The notes beneath the pieces are model-generated. The model ran no database searches. It saw nothing but the letters and a program-made list of their open reading frames with translations, and was not told the origin of the DNA. Of a DNA stretch of 64,000 bases, positions 27,713-35,516 are shown in pieces. The DNA comes from Pusillimonas caeni. GTDB taxonomy: Bacteria > Pseudomonadota > Gammaproteobacteria > Burkholderiales > Burkholderiaceae_B. The stretch is taken from NCBI RefSeq assembly GCF_003545815.1, contig NZ_PDUW01000010.1, positions 50,725 through 114,724 on the forward strand. The letters are read 5' to 3'. The first letter of the stretch is position 1; each line of letters starts with the position of its first letter. The translations under genes were made by a program, and so were the position numbers.

Positions 27713-27747
27713 CCTGCGGGCGTCGACTGCAACGCCCGCGGGCATTT
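27713..27747 (+). terminator. Likely intrinsic terminator after pbpG
   Basis: An 8-bp GC-rich perfect stem (GCGGGCGT/ACGCCCGC, 27716-27723 with 27732-27739) extends by two pairs and a wobble, and is followed on the plus strand by CATTTGT. It lies 53 bp past the pbpG stop and just before the convergent gene's stop. Confidence 0.5.
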
Positions 27748-27753
27748 GTCGAG

Positions 27754-28791
27754 TCACCGGACGTTTTGGATGATGGATTCGAAGCGCCGATAGGCTTCTT
27801 CCTGTTCGTCCAGCACCGTGCCCGGGTCCAGTATCTTGAGCTTCACGTTTTCGAAAGGCGGATCGATCTTCTTGTTGGTGGCGTAGTAGCCGATTTCGCG
27901 CAGCACGCGTTGCGCCTCCTCGCCCAGCAGATAGTCGTAGAACAGCATGGCCGCATTGGGATGCGGCGCATCCTTCAGTATGCCCATCCCGATGGTAATG
28001 GTGACGGCCGGCTCAATGGCGAACCATTCTATCGGCGCGCCGGTCTTCTTGGCCTGTTCGACGCTGTAGTCGTACACCGTCAGCGCCAGCGGCACTTCTC
28101 CCGAGCCGACCAGGTTGGTCAACAATGGATGGCCATTGCGCACCGAGAGCTGGTTCTTGGCGACCAGATCCTTGAAGAACTGCGTGCCCTTTTCATCGCC
28201 CATATCGTGAACGACCGAGGCCATCCAATCGTAGTCCGAGCCTTCGATGGCCAGCTTGCCCTTCCACTTTGGGTCGAGCAGATCTTCGTAGGTCTTGGGC
28301 AGGTCTTCTTTCTTGACTGCACGCGTGTTGTAGGCCTGCACCAATGTCAGCAGATTGATGGACACCCATTCCCGGTGTTCAGGTATGGCTTCGTCGATCA
28401 GGCTATCGAAACGCGGTGTTTGCACCTTCTGCAGCAGCCCCTCGCGATGCAGTGCCTCCATGGGCGGAGACGTGCTGGCGATGATGTCGACCTTGGGCCG
28501 GCCCGAGCGCGCCTCGTTGATGACGCGCTGCTGGATCAATTCGGAGCGCGCGCGCCAGGTCTCGACCTTGATGCCGTACTTCTTTTCAAAGGGCTCGATC
28601 AGGTCTTTGGCGTATTGAGTCGGGATAGTGGTGTAGAACACCAGCGTACCCTCCTTTTTCGCACTCTCTTCCATGCGCGCCTGCCTGTCGTCTCCGCTGT
28701 ACAGCGCGATCGGCTCGGTGCTTTGGCTCCAGGCAAGAGACGACGCGCAGTAAAGCATCGAGCAGGCCAAAGCCCTGAACATCCTGTTCAT
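27754..28791 (-). CDS. Orphan ABC transporter substrate-binding protein (ferric-type), paralogue A
   Basis: Periplasmic solute receptor of the family that includes FbpA, 345 residues. The signal peptide (MNRMFRALACSMLYC...) ends near SLAWS. Core features are EGTLVFYTTIPTQYAKDLI, the WRARSELIQQRVINEA helix, QAYNTRAV and PKTYEDLLDPKWKGKL. It is very similar along its length to the next gene upstream and more distantly to the one at 31017, so the three form a paralogous set. No permease or ATPase lies nearby. The start has AAGGAG 7 bases upstream. Ligand is unknown; iron is not assured. Confidence 0.85.
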   Translation of the reverse strand: MNRMFRALACSMLYCASSLAWSQSTEPIALYSGDDRQARMEESAKKEGTLVFYTTIPTQYAKDLIEPFEKKYGIKVETWRARSELIQQRVINEARSGRPKVDIIASTSPPMEALHREGLLQKVQTPRFDSLIDEAIPEHREWVSINLLTLVQAYNTRAVKKEDLPKTYEDLLDPKWKGKLAIEGSDYDWMASVVHDMGDEKGTQFFKDLVAKNQLSVRNGHPLLTNLVGSGEVPLALTVYDYSVEQAKKTGAPIEWFAIEPAVTITIGMGILKDAPHPNAAMLFYDYLLGEEAQRVLREIGYYATNKKIDPPFENVKLKILDPGTVLDEQEEAYRRFESIIQNVR

Positions 28792-28936
28792 TGTGGTTCT
28801 CCTTCATTGGTGTCCGGGCCCGCTCATCGACGACATATGTAGGCCCGGTTTATAAGCATATTGTTGCCGGCGTTTTTAGTATCCGCGGGGCGGTTTGGAG
28901 TGTCAACGCTTATGTTCTTATATACGGAATCAAGTT

Positions 28937-29983
28937 TCATTTTCTTAAAATGGCTTCGAATCTGGCGTAGGACTCCTCCTGTTCATCCAACAACGTCGCG
29001 GGGTCCAGCACCTTGAGGCGAAGCTTCTTGACGGGCTGCTCTATCTTGGCGTTGGTCGCAAGATAGCCGATTTCAGCCAGTATTTTCTGAGCCGGCCCGC
29101 TGATCAGATAGTCATACAACAGCAACGCAGCGTGGGGATGAGGCGCGCCCCGAGGCACCGCCATGGCATCGGCGATGGTGATTGCGGGCTCGATGGCGAA
29201 CCACTCGATGGGCGCACCATTCGCCTTGGCTTGATCCACGCTGTACTGGTAGACCGTCAACGCCAGGGGCACTTCTCCCGAACCCACCAGATTGGTCAGC
29301 AAGGGGTGGCCGTTGCGTACCGTCAACCGGTTGCGTCCGACCAAGTCCCTGAAGAACTGCTCGCCCTTCTTCTCGCCCATGCCGGCGATGACCGAAGTCA
29401 TCCATTCATGGTCGGAACCTTCGATGGCCAGCTTGTCCTTCCATTTGGGGTCCAGCAGGTCTTCATAGGTTTTGGGCAGGTCCGATTGCTTGACGGCCTT
29501 GGTGTTGTACGCCTGTACGAAAACATATTGGAGCGTGGAAGCCCATTGGCGATGCGCCGGCGCGGCCGAAGAAATGAGCTCTTCGTGATGGGGCGAATGT
29601 ATTTCCTGCAGCAGGTTTTCGCGCCGCATGGCCTCGATGGGGGGCGAAATGCTGGCGACCACGTCGGCCCGGGGCTTGCCCGCGCGAGCCTCATTGACCA
29701 CTCGCTGCAAGATCAGTTCGGACCGTGCGCGCCAGACGTCCACCTTGACGCCGTATTGTTTCTCGAAGGGCTCGATCAGCATCTTGACGTACTGCGCCGG
29801 CGTCGTGGTGTAGAACACCACCGTGCCTTCCTTGCGCGCGCCCGCTTCCAGGCGCTGCTGCCGGTCGGCGCCCGACATCGTCGCCAGTGCCTGCAGCGAC
29901 GCTTGCTGGGCGGCGGCATGTGGCAGCGTCACGCAGGCCAGGCAAAGCAAGACGATGCGTACAACAACATGGTTGAATGCCAT
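28937..29983 (-). CDS. Orphan ABC transporter substrate-binding protein (ferric-type), paralogue B
   Basis: Periplasmic binding protein, 348 residues from ATG 29983, which has GGAGG about 7 bases before it. It has a signal peptide ending near PHAAA and then the same architecture as its neighbour: EGTVVFYTTTPAQYVKMLI, WRARSELILQRVVNEARAGK, KTYEDLLDPKWKDKLAIEGS and LVGSGEVPLALTVYQYS. It closely resembles paralogue A, consistent with tandem duplication followed by divergence. It lies 44 bp after the SDR gene on the same strand, so the two are probably co-transcribed. Confidence 0.85.
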   Translation of the reverse strand: MAFNHVVVRIVLLCLACVTLPHAAAQQASLQALATMSGADRQQRLEAGARKEGTVVFYTTTPAQYVKMLIEPFEKQYGVKVDVWRARSELILQRVVNEARAGKPRADVVASISPPIEAMRRENLLQEIHSPHHEELISSAAPAHRQWASTLQYVFVQAYNTKAVKQSDLPKTYEDLLDPKWKDKLAIEGSDHEWMTSVIAGMGEKKGEQFFRDLVGRNRLTVRNGHPLLTNLVGSGEVPLALTVYQYSVDQAKANGAPIEWFAIEPAITIADAMAVPRGAPHPHAALLLYDYLISGPAQKILAEIGYLATNAKIEQPVKKLRLKVLDPATLLDEQEESYARFEAILRK

Positions 29984-30027
29984 GCGGTCCTCCAATCGGA
30001 AAAGGCGGCGCCCGGCCGCCTGCGGCC

Positions 30028-30795
30028 TCAATGCATGCAGGAGCCGCCATCCACCACCAGGGTCTGGCCGGTGATGAAGTCGCTGTCGGCCGAGGCGAAG
30101 AAGACCACCGCGCCGGTAAGGTCCTCGGGGCTTTGCACCCGCTTGAGGGCGCGCGTAGCGCTTGCCTGGGTGCGCATCTTCACGATGCTGTCGTCCGGGT
30201 TCTCTTCGGACAGCGTGCTGCCGGGCGCCACGCAGTTGACGCAGATATTGTCCTTACCCACTTCGTTGGCCAAGGTCTTGGTGAAGCCGAGAATGCCGGC
30301 CTTGGAGGTGACATAGTGGATGCGGCTGGGCGAGCCTTTCAGCGCGGTGCCCGAACTGACGTTGACGATCTTGCCGTAGCCCTGTTTGCGCATCTGCGGG
30401 ATGACGGCGCGGCTGGCCAGCCAGGTGCCCTTCACGTTGACCGACATCATGCGGTCCCATTCGTCGATGCCGATTTCGTCGAAAGGCGAGCGCGACATGG
30501 GCACGGTGGCGAATATCGCGGCATTGTTGACCAGGACATCGATACGGCCGAAGCGCTGGACGGCGGCCTCGGCCATTTGTTCCACGCTGACGGGGTCGGA
30601 CACGTCGGTACGCACGCCCAACGCTTCGTGGCCGGCATCGCTCAGTTCCTGCGCAACAGCCTGCGCCGCCTTTTCGTCTATCTCGGCGATGACCACCTTG
30701 GCGCCCTCCGCCGCAAGCCTTGCGGCGTACGCCTTGCCGATGCCATGTCCACCGCCGGTGACGATCACTACGCGGCCTTCGAGTCTTTCTTTCAT
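30028..30795 (-). CDS. SDR family NAD(P)-dependent oxidoreductase
   Basis: Short-chain dehydrogenase/reductase, 255 residues from ATG 30795 (CAGGAG 6 bases upstream). It has the cofactor motif TGGGHGIGKAYA, the NNAA motif (VLVNNAAIFA), catalytic serine in VNVSSGTA and YVTSK for the Tyr/Lys pair. The C-terminus VVDGGSCMH is typical. Asp/Glu after the second strand (AEIDEKAA) suggests NAD rather than NADP. Neighbouring binding proteins and a TauD-like dioxygenase suggest a catabolic role for a small organic molecule, but the substrate cannot be read. Confidence 0.88.
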   Translation of the reverse strand: MKERLEGRVVIVTGGGHGIGKAYAARLAAEGAKVVIAEIDEKAAQAVAQELSDAGHEALGVRTDVSDPVSVEQMAEAAVQRFGRIDVLVNNAAIFATVPMSRSPFDEIGIDEWDRMMSVNVKGTWLASRAVIPQMRKQGYGKIVNVSSGTALKGSPSRIHYVTSKAGILGFTKTLANEVGKDNICVNCVAPGSTLSEENPDDSIVKMRTQASATRALKRVQSPEDLTGAVVFFASADSDFITGQTLVVDGGSCMH

Positions 30796-31016
30796 CGTGT
30801 CTCCTGATGCATTGCTGTAGATGCGCTTCGAATGGCGCAACGCCCGGCGATGCCTCCTGTCGCGACCCGGGCCAGGCACGGCCGACTCTATCACCGGGCT
30901 TTGTCATACGTCAATAAAATTTTCCATATAAAAGAACACTATCCCTTTATACAGAAAAATTTTATTTCTTCCCAGGAGCGTGCTATAACCGAAGCTCATC
31001 TCGAGGAGACATCCTT
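30796..31016. promoter_or_regulatory. Divergent control region of the SDR and substrate-binding-protein genes
   Basis: A 221-bp stretch, AT-rich from 30900 on. Toward the right, TTGTCA at 30901 and CATATA at 30925 are spaced 18 bases as a possible promoter. The 15 bases CCATATAAAAGAACA (30924-30938) recur as CCGTATATAAGAACA on the minus strand at 28913-28927, upstream of paralogue A in the same orientation. Confidence 0.45.
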
Positions 31017-32060
31017 ATGATACATATGAGCATAAAAAGCCTGGTATCCTCCATTGCCCTGTCGGCGGCTTGCGTCTTTCCGGCCCATGCCGCCTCGTTC
31101 GCCGACCTGGCTTTCAAAGACACGCCGCAGCGCCATGAGCAGCTGGTGGAACGGGCGCGCCGGGAAGGTTCGCTTACCCTCTATACCTCCATTCCGTCGA
31201 AGGACATGGCCGTGCTCACCGCTGATTTCGAGAAACGCTACGGCGTGCACGTCAATGTGTGGCGCGCCTCCACGCTCAAGGTCGTCCAGCGCATGGTGGC
31301 CGAGAAAAAGGCCGGCCAGTGGAATTTCGACGTCGTGGATATTTCCTCTCCCGAGCTCGAAGCGCTGTACCGGGAAGGCCTCTTGCAGCAGGTCGACTCG
31401 AAGCTTCATGCCACCCTGCTGGAAGACGCCATGCCTTCCCATCGCGGCTGGGCGCCGCAGTTCATCACCTTGTTCGTACAGGCCTACAACACCAACGCCA
31501 TCAAAGAGGCGGACCTGCCCAAGACCTATGCCGATCTGCGCGATCCCAAATGGAGGGGACAGCTGGGCGTGGAAGCCAGCGACGGTGACTGGTATTGCGG
31601 ACAGGTCGAGCATCTGGGACAGGAACAAGGCAAGCAGCTGTTCGACGACATCGTCAGAACCAATAAATGGTCGGTGCGCAGCGGACACTCCCTGCTTGCG
31701 AACATGGTCGTTTCGGGCGAGGTGCCCATCGGACTGACCACCTACAGCTATATGATCGACCAGGCCAAGCGCCAAGGGGCGCCGGTCGACTGGTTCGCCA
31801 TCGATCCCATCATCGCGCGCACGAACGGCATCGCGGTATCGCGCCAGCCGGCGAATCCGCATGCGGCGCTGCTGTTCTATGAATACATGATCAGCGATGC
31901 ACAGCCCCTCATCCTGAAGATGGATTACTACTCGCCCGTCAAGAAACTGGCTTCTTCGCCGAAGGGGGCAAGCATCCGCTTCGTGGACCCATTGATGGAT
32001 CGGGCGGAAATCGAACGCTGCAACCAGGCCTTCATGCAACTGAACAAATTGTCGAACTAG
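31017..32060 (+). CDS. Orphan ABC transporter substrate-binding protein (ferric-type), paralogue C
   Basis: Third periplasmic receptor of the set, 347 residues. GAGGAGA lies 7 bases before ATG 31017; an in-frame ATG three codons later is possible. The signal peptide ends at PAHAA. The mature protein has EGSLTLYTSIPSKDM, VWRASTLKVVQRMV, QAYNTNAIKEADLPKTYADL and GEVPIGLTTYSYMIDQAKRQG. It is more diverged than the A/B pair. A 2-oxoglutarate dioxygenase gene follows 38 bp downstream. No membrane transporter component is found in this cluster. Confidence 0.85.
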   Translation: MIHMSIKSLVSSIALSAACVFPAHAASFADLAFKDTPQRHEQLVERARREGSLTLYTSIPSKDMAVLTADFEKRYGVHVNVWRASTLKVVQRMVAEKKAGQWNFDVVDISSPELEALYREGLLQQVDSKLHATLLEDAMPSHRGWAPQFITLFVQAYNTNAIKEADLPKTYADLRDPKWRGQLGVEASDGDWYCGQVEHLGQEQGKQLFDDIVRTNKWSVRSGHSLLANMVVSGEVPIGLTTYSYMIDQAKRQGAPVDWFAIDPIIARTNGIAVSRQPANPHAALLFYEYMISDAQPLILKMDYYSPVKKLASSPKGASIRFVDPLMDRAEIERCNQAFMQLNKLSN

Positions 32061-32098
32061 AACTTGGGCCGCCAGCCTTGCGCGGCCGGGAGACGAAA

Positions 32099-32923
32099 AT
32101 GGCGCTTTCCTTCATTCCATTCGATGCCCCGCTTGGAGCGCGCGTGACCGGTCTGGACATCACCCGCCTCGGTCCCGACGAAGCCGGGCAACTGTACGAT
32201 GCCTGGCTGAAGTACCACGTGCTCGTCATCCATGGGCCGATTGTGTCCGAAGACCAACTGGTCGATTTCGGAGCATGTTTCGGCAAAATCGAGAACGCGA
32301 GACGGCGATCGTCGCTGGCCTCGCGGCCCGAAATCATGGTCATCTCCAACATCCGCGAGAACGGCCAGACCGTGGGCGCCCTGCCCGACGGCGAGCTGAC
32401 CTTCCACTACGACCGCATCCACCAGAAGGTGCCGAACAAGGCCGGCGTGCTGCATGCTCTGGAGGTTCCCGACGCCGGCGGGGAAACCTTGTTCGCGGAC
32501 ATGTGCCTGGCCTACGAGACCCTGCCGGCCGACACGCGCAAGCGCCTGGATGGGCTGACCGCCTTGAACACCTATGAGTATGGCCAGACCCACGCCGAGA
32601 ACAAGAAGCTGGCGCAGGACGCGCCGACGGCGGTGCATCCGGTCGTCAGGACGGTGCCCGAGACCGGGCGCAAGGCCTTGTTCGTCTGCCGCCTCATGAC
32701 GGACCGCATCCTGGGGCTGAGCGAAACCGAGAGCCGCGAGCTGCTGGACAGCCTGTGCGACCACGCCGAGGATGAGCGCTTCGTGTACGCGCACCGCTGG
32801 CAGGCGGGCGACATCTTGGTTTGGGACAATCGCTGCGCCATGCACGCGCGCCGCGACTTCGACGGCAGCCAGCGCCGCCTCATGAAGCGCGTCACCGTGG
32901 GAGAAAGCCGGGCGCCGCAATGA
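32099..32923 (+). CDS. TauD/TfdA family Fe(II)/2-oxoglutarate dioxygenase
   Basis: Non-heme iron dioxygenase that couples 2-oxoglutarate decarboxylation to hydroxylation, often to break C-S or C-O bonds (taurine, 2,4-D). ATG 32099 follows GGGAG and gives 274 residues. The iron ligands are the HxD motif in FHYDRIHQK and the distal histidine in DNRCAMHARRDFDG, followed by the arginine for 2-oxoglutarate. It lies directly downstream of the third binding protein and is probably in its operon. The transported compound may be its substrate; this is inference. Confidence 0.88.
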   Translation: MALSFIPFDAPLGARVTGLDITRLGPDEAGQLYDAWLKYHVLVIHGPIVSEDQLVDFGACFGKIENARRRSSLASRPEIMVISNIRENGQTVGALPDGELTFHYDRIHQKVPNKAGVLHALEVPDAGGETLFADMCLAYETLPADTRKRLDGLTALNTYEYGQTHAENKKLAQDAPTAVHPVVRTVPETGRKALFVCRLMTDRILGLSETESRELLDSLCDHAEDERFVYAHRWQAGDILVWDNRCAMHARRDFDGSQRRLMKRVTVGESRAPQ

Positions 32924-33070
32924 GGCAATGCCATCACACAAGCACGGCCGGCTATCCCTTGCCATGCGCAGCGAACTGAAGAGGCTGAAGCAATGATGGA
33001 GGCGCGCCATGAGGCTAGGCATACAAATGCAGTAAGCTAAGGCTCATCGACACCAGCCTTTCGACAGATC

Positions 33071-33868
33071 ATGTGCATTGCCTACCTGGCCATCGGCGCC
33101 CATCCCGACTGGCCCTTGTTCATCGCGGCCAACCGCGACGAATTCCACGCCCGCCCCACCACGGCGGCGGGTCCCTGGCCGGCGCATCCCGATCTGCTGG
33201 CGGGCATCGACGAAATGGCCGGCGGCACCTGGCTGGGCGTCACGCGCCAGGGCCGCTTCGGCCTGCTGACCAACTATCGCGACATGGCTTACGATCCGCA
33301 GGCCGCTTCACGCGGCGCGCTCGTCGCCGATTATTTGAGAGAGGAAATACCGCCGGAAGACTACGCCGCCCGGGTCGCCCGGCAAGGCGGCCGCTACAAC
33401 GGCTTCAACCTCATCGTGGGCGACCTCGGACAAACCTGCTATGTGGGCAACCGGCATGGCGAGGGCCGGGCCATGGGACTCGAACCCGGCAGATACGTGT
33501 TGTCCAACCACTTGCTGAATACGGCCTGGCCCAAGACTCAAAGGCTGAAAACCCGGCTGGACGAATACCCCCTGCAAGAACTGGCCAAGACCCTGAACCC
33601 GGTTTTCGACATTCTGAAAGACACCACCCCGGCCGAAGACGACGCGCTGCCGAGCACCGGCCTGTCGCTGGAGCGTGAGCGCCTGCTGAGCAGCCCCTTC
33701 ATCGTCAGCCCCGAATACGGCACGCGCTGCTCCACCGTCGTGGCCATAAGCGGCGATGGCCGCGGCTTTTTCAGTGAAATCACCTACGACCCGCAAGGGG
33801 TGGCGGTTGAACGCCATGATTGGCCTTTCATCGTGGCTGAGCGCCCCGCCCTGGCGCACGGCTCCTGA
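33071..33868 (+). CDS. NRDE family protein (TANGO2-like)
   Basis: Protein of the Ser/Thr-rich/TANGO2 group, named for the NRDE motif that appears here as FIAANRDEFHARPT at about residues 18-31. It has 265 residues and an N-terminal cysteine (MCIAYLAIG) that in related Ntn-hydrolase folds can be a nucleophile. GGTWLGVTRQGRFGLLTNYRD and the C-terminal GTRCSTVVAIS are further family marks. Function is not firmly known; human TANGO2 has been tied to heme and lipid handling. It stands alone, preceded by 147 bp without a gene. Confidence 0.88.
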   Translation: MCIAYLAIGAHPDWPLFIAANRDEFHARPTTAAGPWPAHPDLLAGIDEMAGGTWLGVTRQGRFGLLTNYRDMAYDPQAASRGALVADYLREEIPPEDYAARVARQGGRYNGFNLIVGDLGQTCYVGNRHGEGRAMGLEPGRYVLSNHLLNTAWPKTQRLKTRLDEYPLQELAKTLNPVFDILKDTTPAEDDALPSTGLSLERERLLSSPFIVSPEYGTRCSTVVAISGDGRGFFSEITYDPQGVAVERHDWPFIVAERPALAHGS

Positions 33869-33905
33869 CGCTGCGATACATGGCCTTGGCCACGACCGGG
33901 TTTTA

Positions 33906-34646
33906 TCAGTGCAGTGTCCGTGAAGGCGGGTCGAGATCATTCAGGTCGGGAACGTCGGGGTCGCTGCGCAATTCACCCAAAGCGGCTTTCCAGCTGCGCA
34001 GCGGCACACAGGTCTGCAAGCGGTATATGGCCTGCCGGATCAGGGCGTCGTGCAATTCGTGTCCCACCTTGGTGGCGATGTCCAGGGTGGCGTCGCCTTG
34101 CAGCTCGGCCAGATGCTCGTGTGTTTCGCGCATGAACTCGACCGGCACGAGCGGGTCTTCTTCGCCGTGCAGCAGATGCAGGGTGGTGGCCGGCGGCGCC
34201 ATGTCCGGCAAGCGGGCGTAACAGCCCGAGAAGGCCAGCACCCGCCCCGCCAGATCGAACTGGGCATGGACCGCCTCGAGCGCGATGGTGGCGCCCTGGC
34301 CGAAGCCCGCCAGCGCAGTGTGCTCGCCTTCGAGCTGGTATTGTCTTTGCAGGCGCTGGATCAGGTTGATCAGGGCGGGCAGGGCCGTCTTGACGCGCTC
34401 TACGTAGTTTTCTTCGGTCAAGCCATTCTGTTCGAACCAATGGTGGGCGGTATCGGCCGAACGCAACGGCGCATAGGGCAGCACGACCATGCTTTGAGGA
34501 AAGGCCTGCTTGACGGACTGGGCCAGCTGGCTCAATTGCACGGGTGATGAGGCGTCGTCGTGAAGCAGGACGAAAAGCTGCTTGGGCGCGCCCTGCGCGG
34601 GCACGTAGATCAGCGGCATGGGCATTTGCCCTTTGGGTGTAGTCAT
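33906..34646 (-). CDS. YpfH-family alpha/beta hydrolase lacking the nucleophilic serine
   Basis: Carboxylesterase/phospholipase-type alpha/beta hydrolase (Abhydrolase_2 group), 246 residues from ATG 34646. The fold motifs are present: LFVLLHDDASSP, the acid residue in GEEDPLVPVE and the histidine in VGHELHDAL. The nucleophile elbow, normally GFSQGA, reads GFGQGA: residue 116 is glycine (codon GGC at 34299-34301). One transition from AGC would do this. Unless it is a sequencing error, the protein should lack normal esterase activity. The region up to the imuA LexA box (34647-34752) holds nothing else I can identify. Confidence 0.85.
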   Translation of the reverse strand: MTTPKGQMPMPLIYVPAQGAPKQLFVLLHDDASSPVQLSQLAQSVKQAFPQSMVVLPYAPLRSADTAHHWFEQNGLTEENYVERVKTALPALINLIQRLQRQYQLEGEHTALAGFGQGATIALEAVHAQFDLAGRVLAFSGCYARLPDMAPPATTLHLLHGEEDPLVPVEFMRETHEHLAELQGDATLDIATKVGHELHDALIRQAIYRLQTCVPLRSWKAALGELRSDPDVPDLNDLDPPSRTLH

Positions 34647-34752
34647 GAAAATCGGTTCCACACAAGCAAGAATGTATGAAGCTAGGTTAGCCCAGGCCGG
34701 CCTTTTGTGACAAACCGCCGGCCGGTTGGAAATCGCCGATCCGCCTGATATA

Positions 34753-34772
34753 TACTGTACATAAATACAGTA
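34753..34772. promoter_or_regulatory. LexA (SOS) box before imuA-imuB-dnaE2
   Basis: TACTGTACATAAATACAGTA has perfect CTGT-N8-ACAG and matches the full 20-base E. coli-type consensus at its ends. It ends 15 bases before the imuA ATG. Damage-induced expression of the mutasome is the known behaviour of this operon type. Confidence 0.92.
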
Positions 34773-34787
34773 TCGAAGCGCGATCCC

Positions 34788-35516
34788 ATGAAGCTTTCCT
34801 CTTCCATTCTGCGCCACCCCGAGCGCATCCACTCCGGTCTCTGGAAAGGCTCCCAATTGGCCCAGGCCCAGCGCCCCGCCCTGTCCACCGGCTTCAGCCA
34901 ACTGGACGACGAACTGCCGGGCCGGGGCTGGCCCTTGGGCGCCCTGATCGAAATCTCCCTCGAACGTCCAGGCATCGGCGAGATCGCCCTGCTGCGCCCG
35001 GCCCTGGCTCAATTGGGCGGCGAACGAAGCATCATGTTCATCCAGCCGCCCTGCGCGCCGCACTTCCATTGCTGGACCAACTGGGGGCTGCACGGCCAGC
35101 GCCTGCTCTGGGTGCAAACCGATAGCCTTCCCGACACTCTGTGGGCCTGCGACAAAGCCCTTCGGCACAACGCCTGCTCGGCCCTGCTTTGCTGGGCGCC
35201 CGGCGCGCGGGCCCAGTCGCTGCGCCGCCTGCATCTGGCCGCCCAGCAAAGCGACACCCTGCTTGTCATGCTGCGTTCGCCGGCCGACACCCGACAGCCC
35301 TGCGCCGCGCCGCTGCGCCTGGGGCTGCGGCCGGCCGAGCAGGGCTTGCAGGTGTCCATCCTCAAGCGTCGCGGGCCGGCCTGCGGGCACACGGTGCCCA
35401 TCGTCCTGCATCCCGAACGCGCCTATTCCAGCTCAGCCGCCTCCCATGTCTCTCTGGATCAGCCTTCACCTGCCCTTTCACAGCCTGGACGCCGCTTTTC
35501 CTCATTGGCGCACTAG
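34788..35516 (+). CDS. imuA: Translesion synthesis associated protein ImuA (RecA-like)
   Basis: First subunit of the damage-inducible mutasome, a RecA-fold protein that helps ImuB and DnaE2 copy across lesions. The 242 residues start LSSSILRHPERIHSGLWKGS, which with STGFSQLDDELPGRGWPLGA is the ImuA/SulA-type signature. No intact Walker A lysine motif is evident, as usual for the shorter proteobacterial forms. A LexA box lies just upstream and imuB starts inside its last 71 bp. Confidence 0.9.
   Translation: MKLSSSILRHPERIHSGLWKGSQLAQAQRPALSTGFSQLDDELPGRGWPLGALIEISLERPGIGEIALLRPALAQLGGERSIMFIQPPCAPHFHCWTNWGLHGQRLLWVQTDSLPDTLWACDKALRHNACSALLCWAPGARAQSLRRLHLAAQQSDTLLVMLRSPADTRQPCAAPLRLGLRPAEQGLQVSILKRRGPACGHTVPIVLHPERAYSSSAASHVSLDQPSPALSQPGRRFSSLAH

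Noticed and set aside
33906-35411. A 501-residue hydrolase fused to an upstream domain
   Set aside because: The upstream part is antisense to imuA and crosses its LexA box. The family start lies at 34646.
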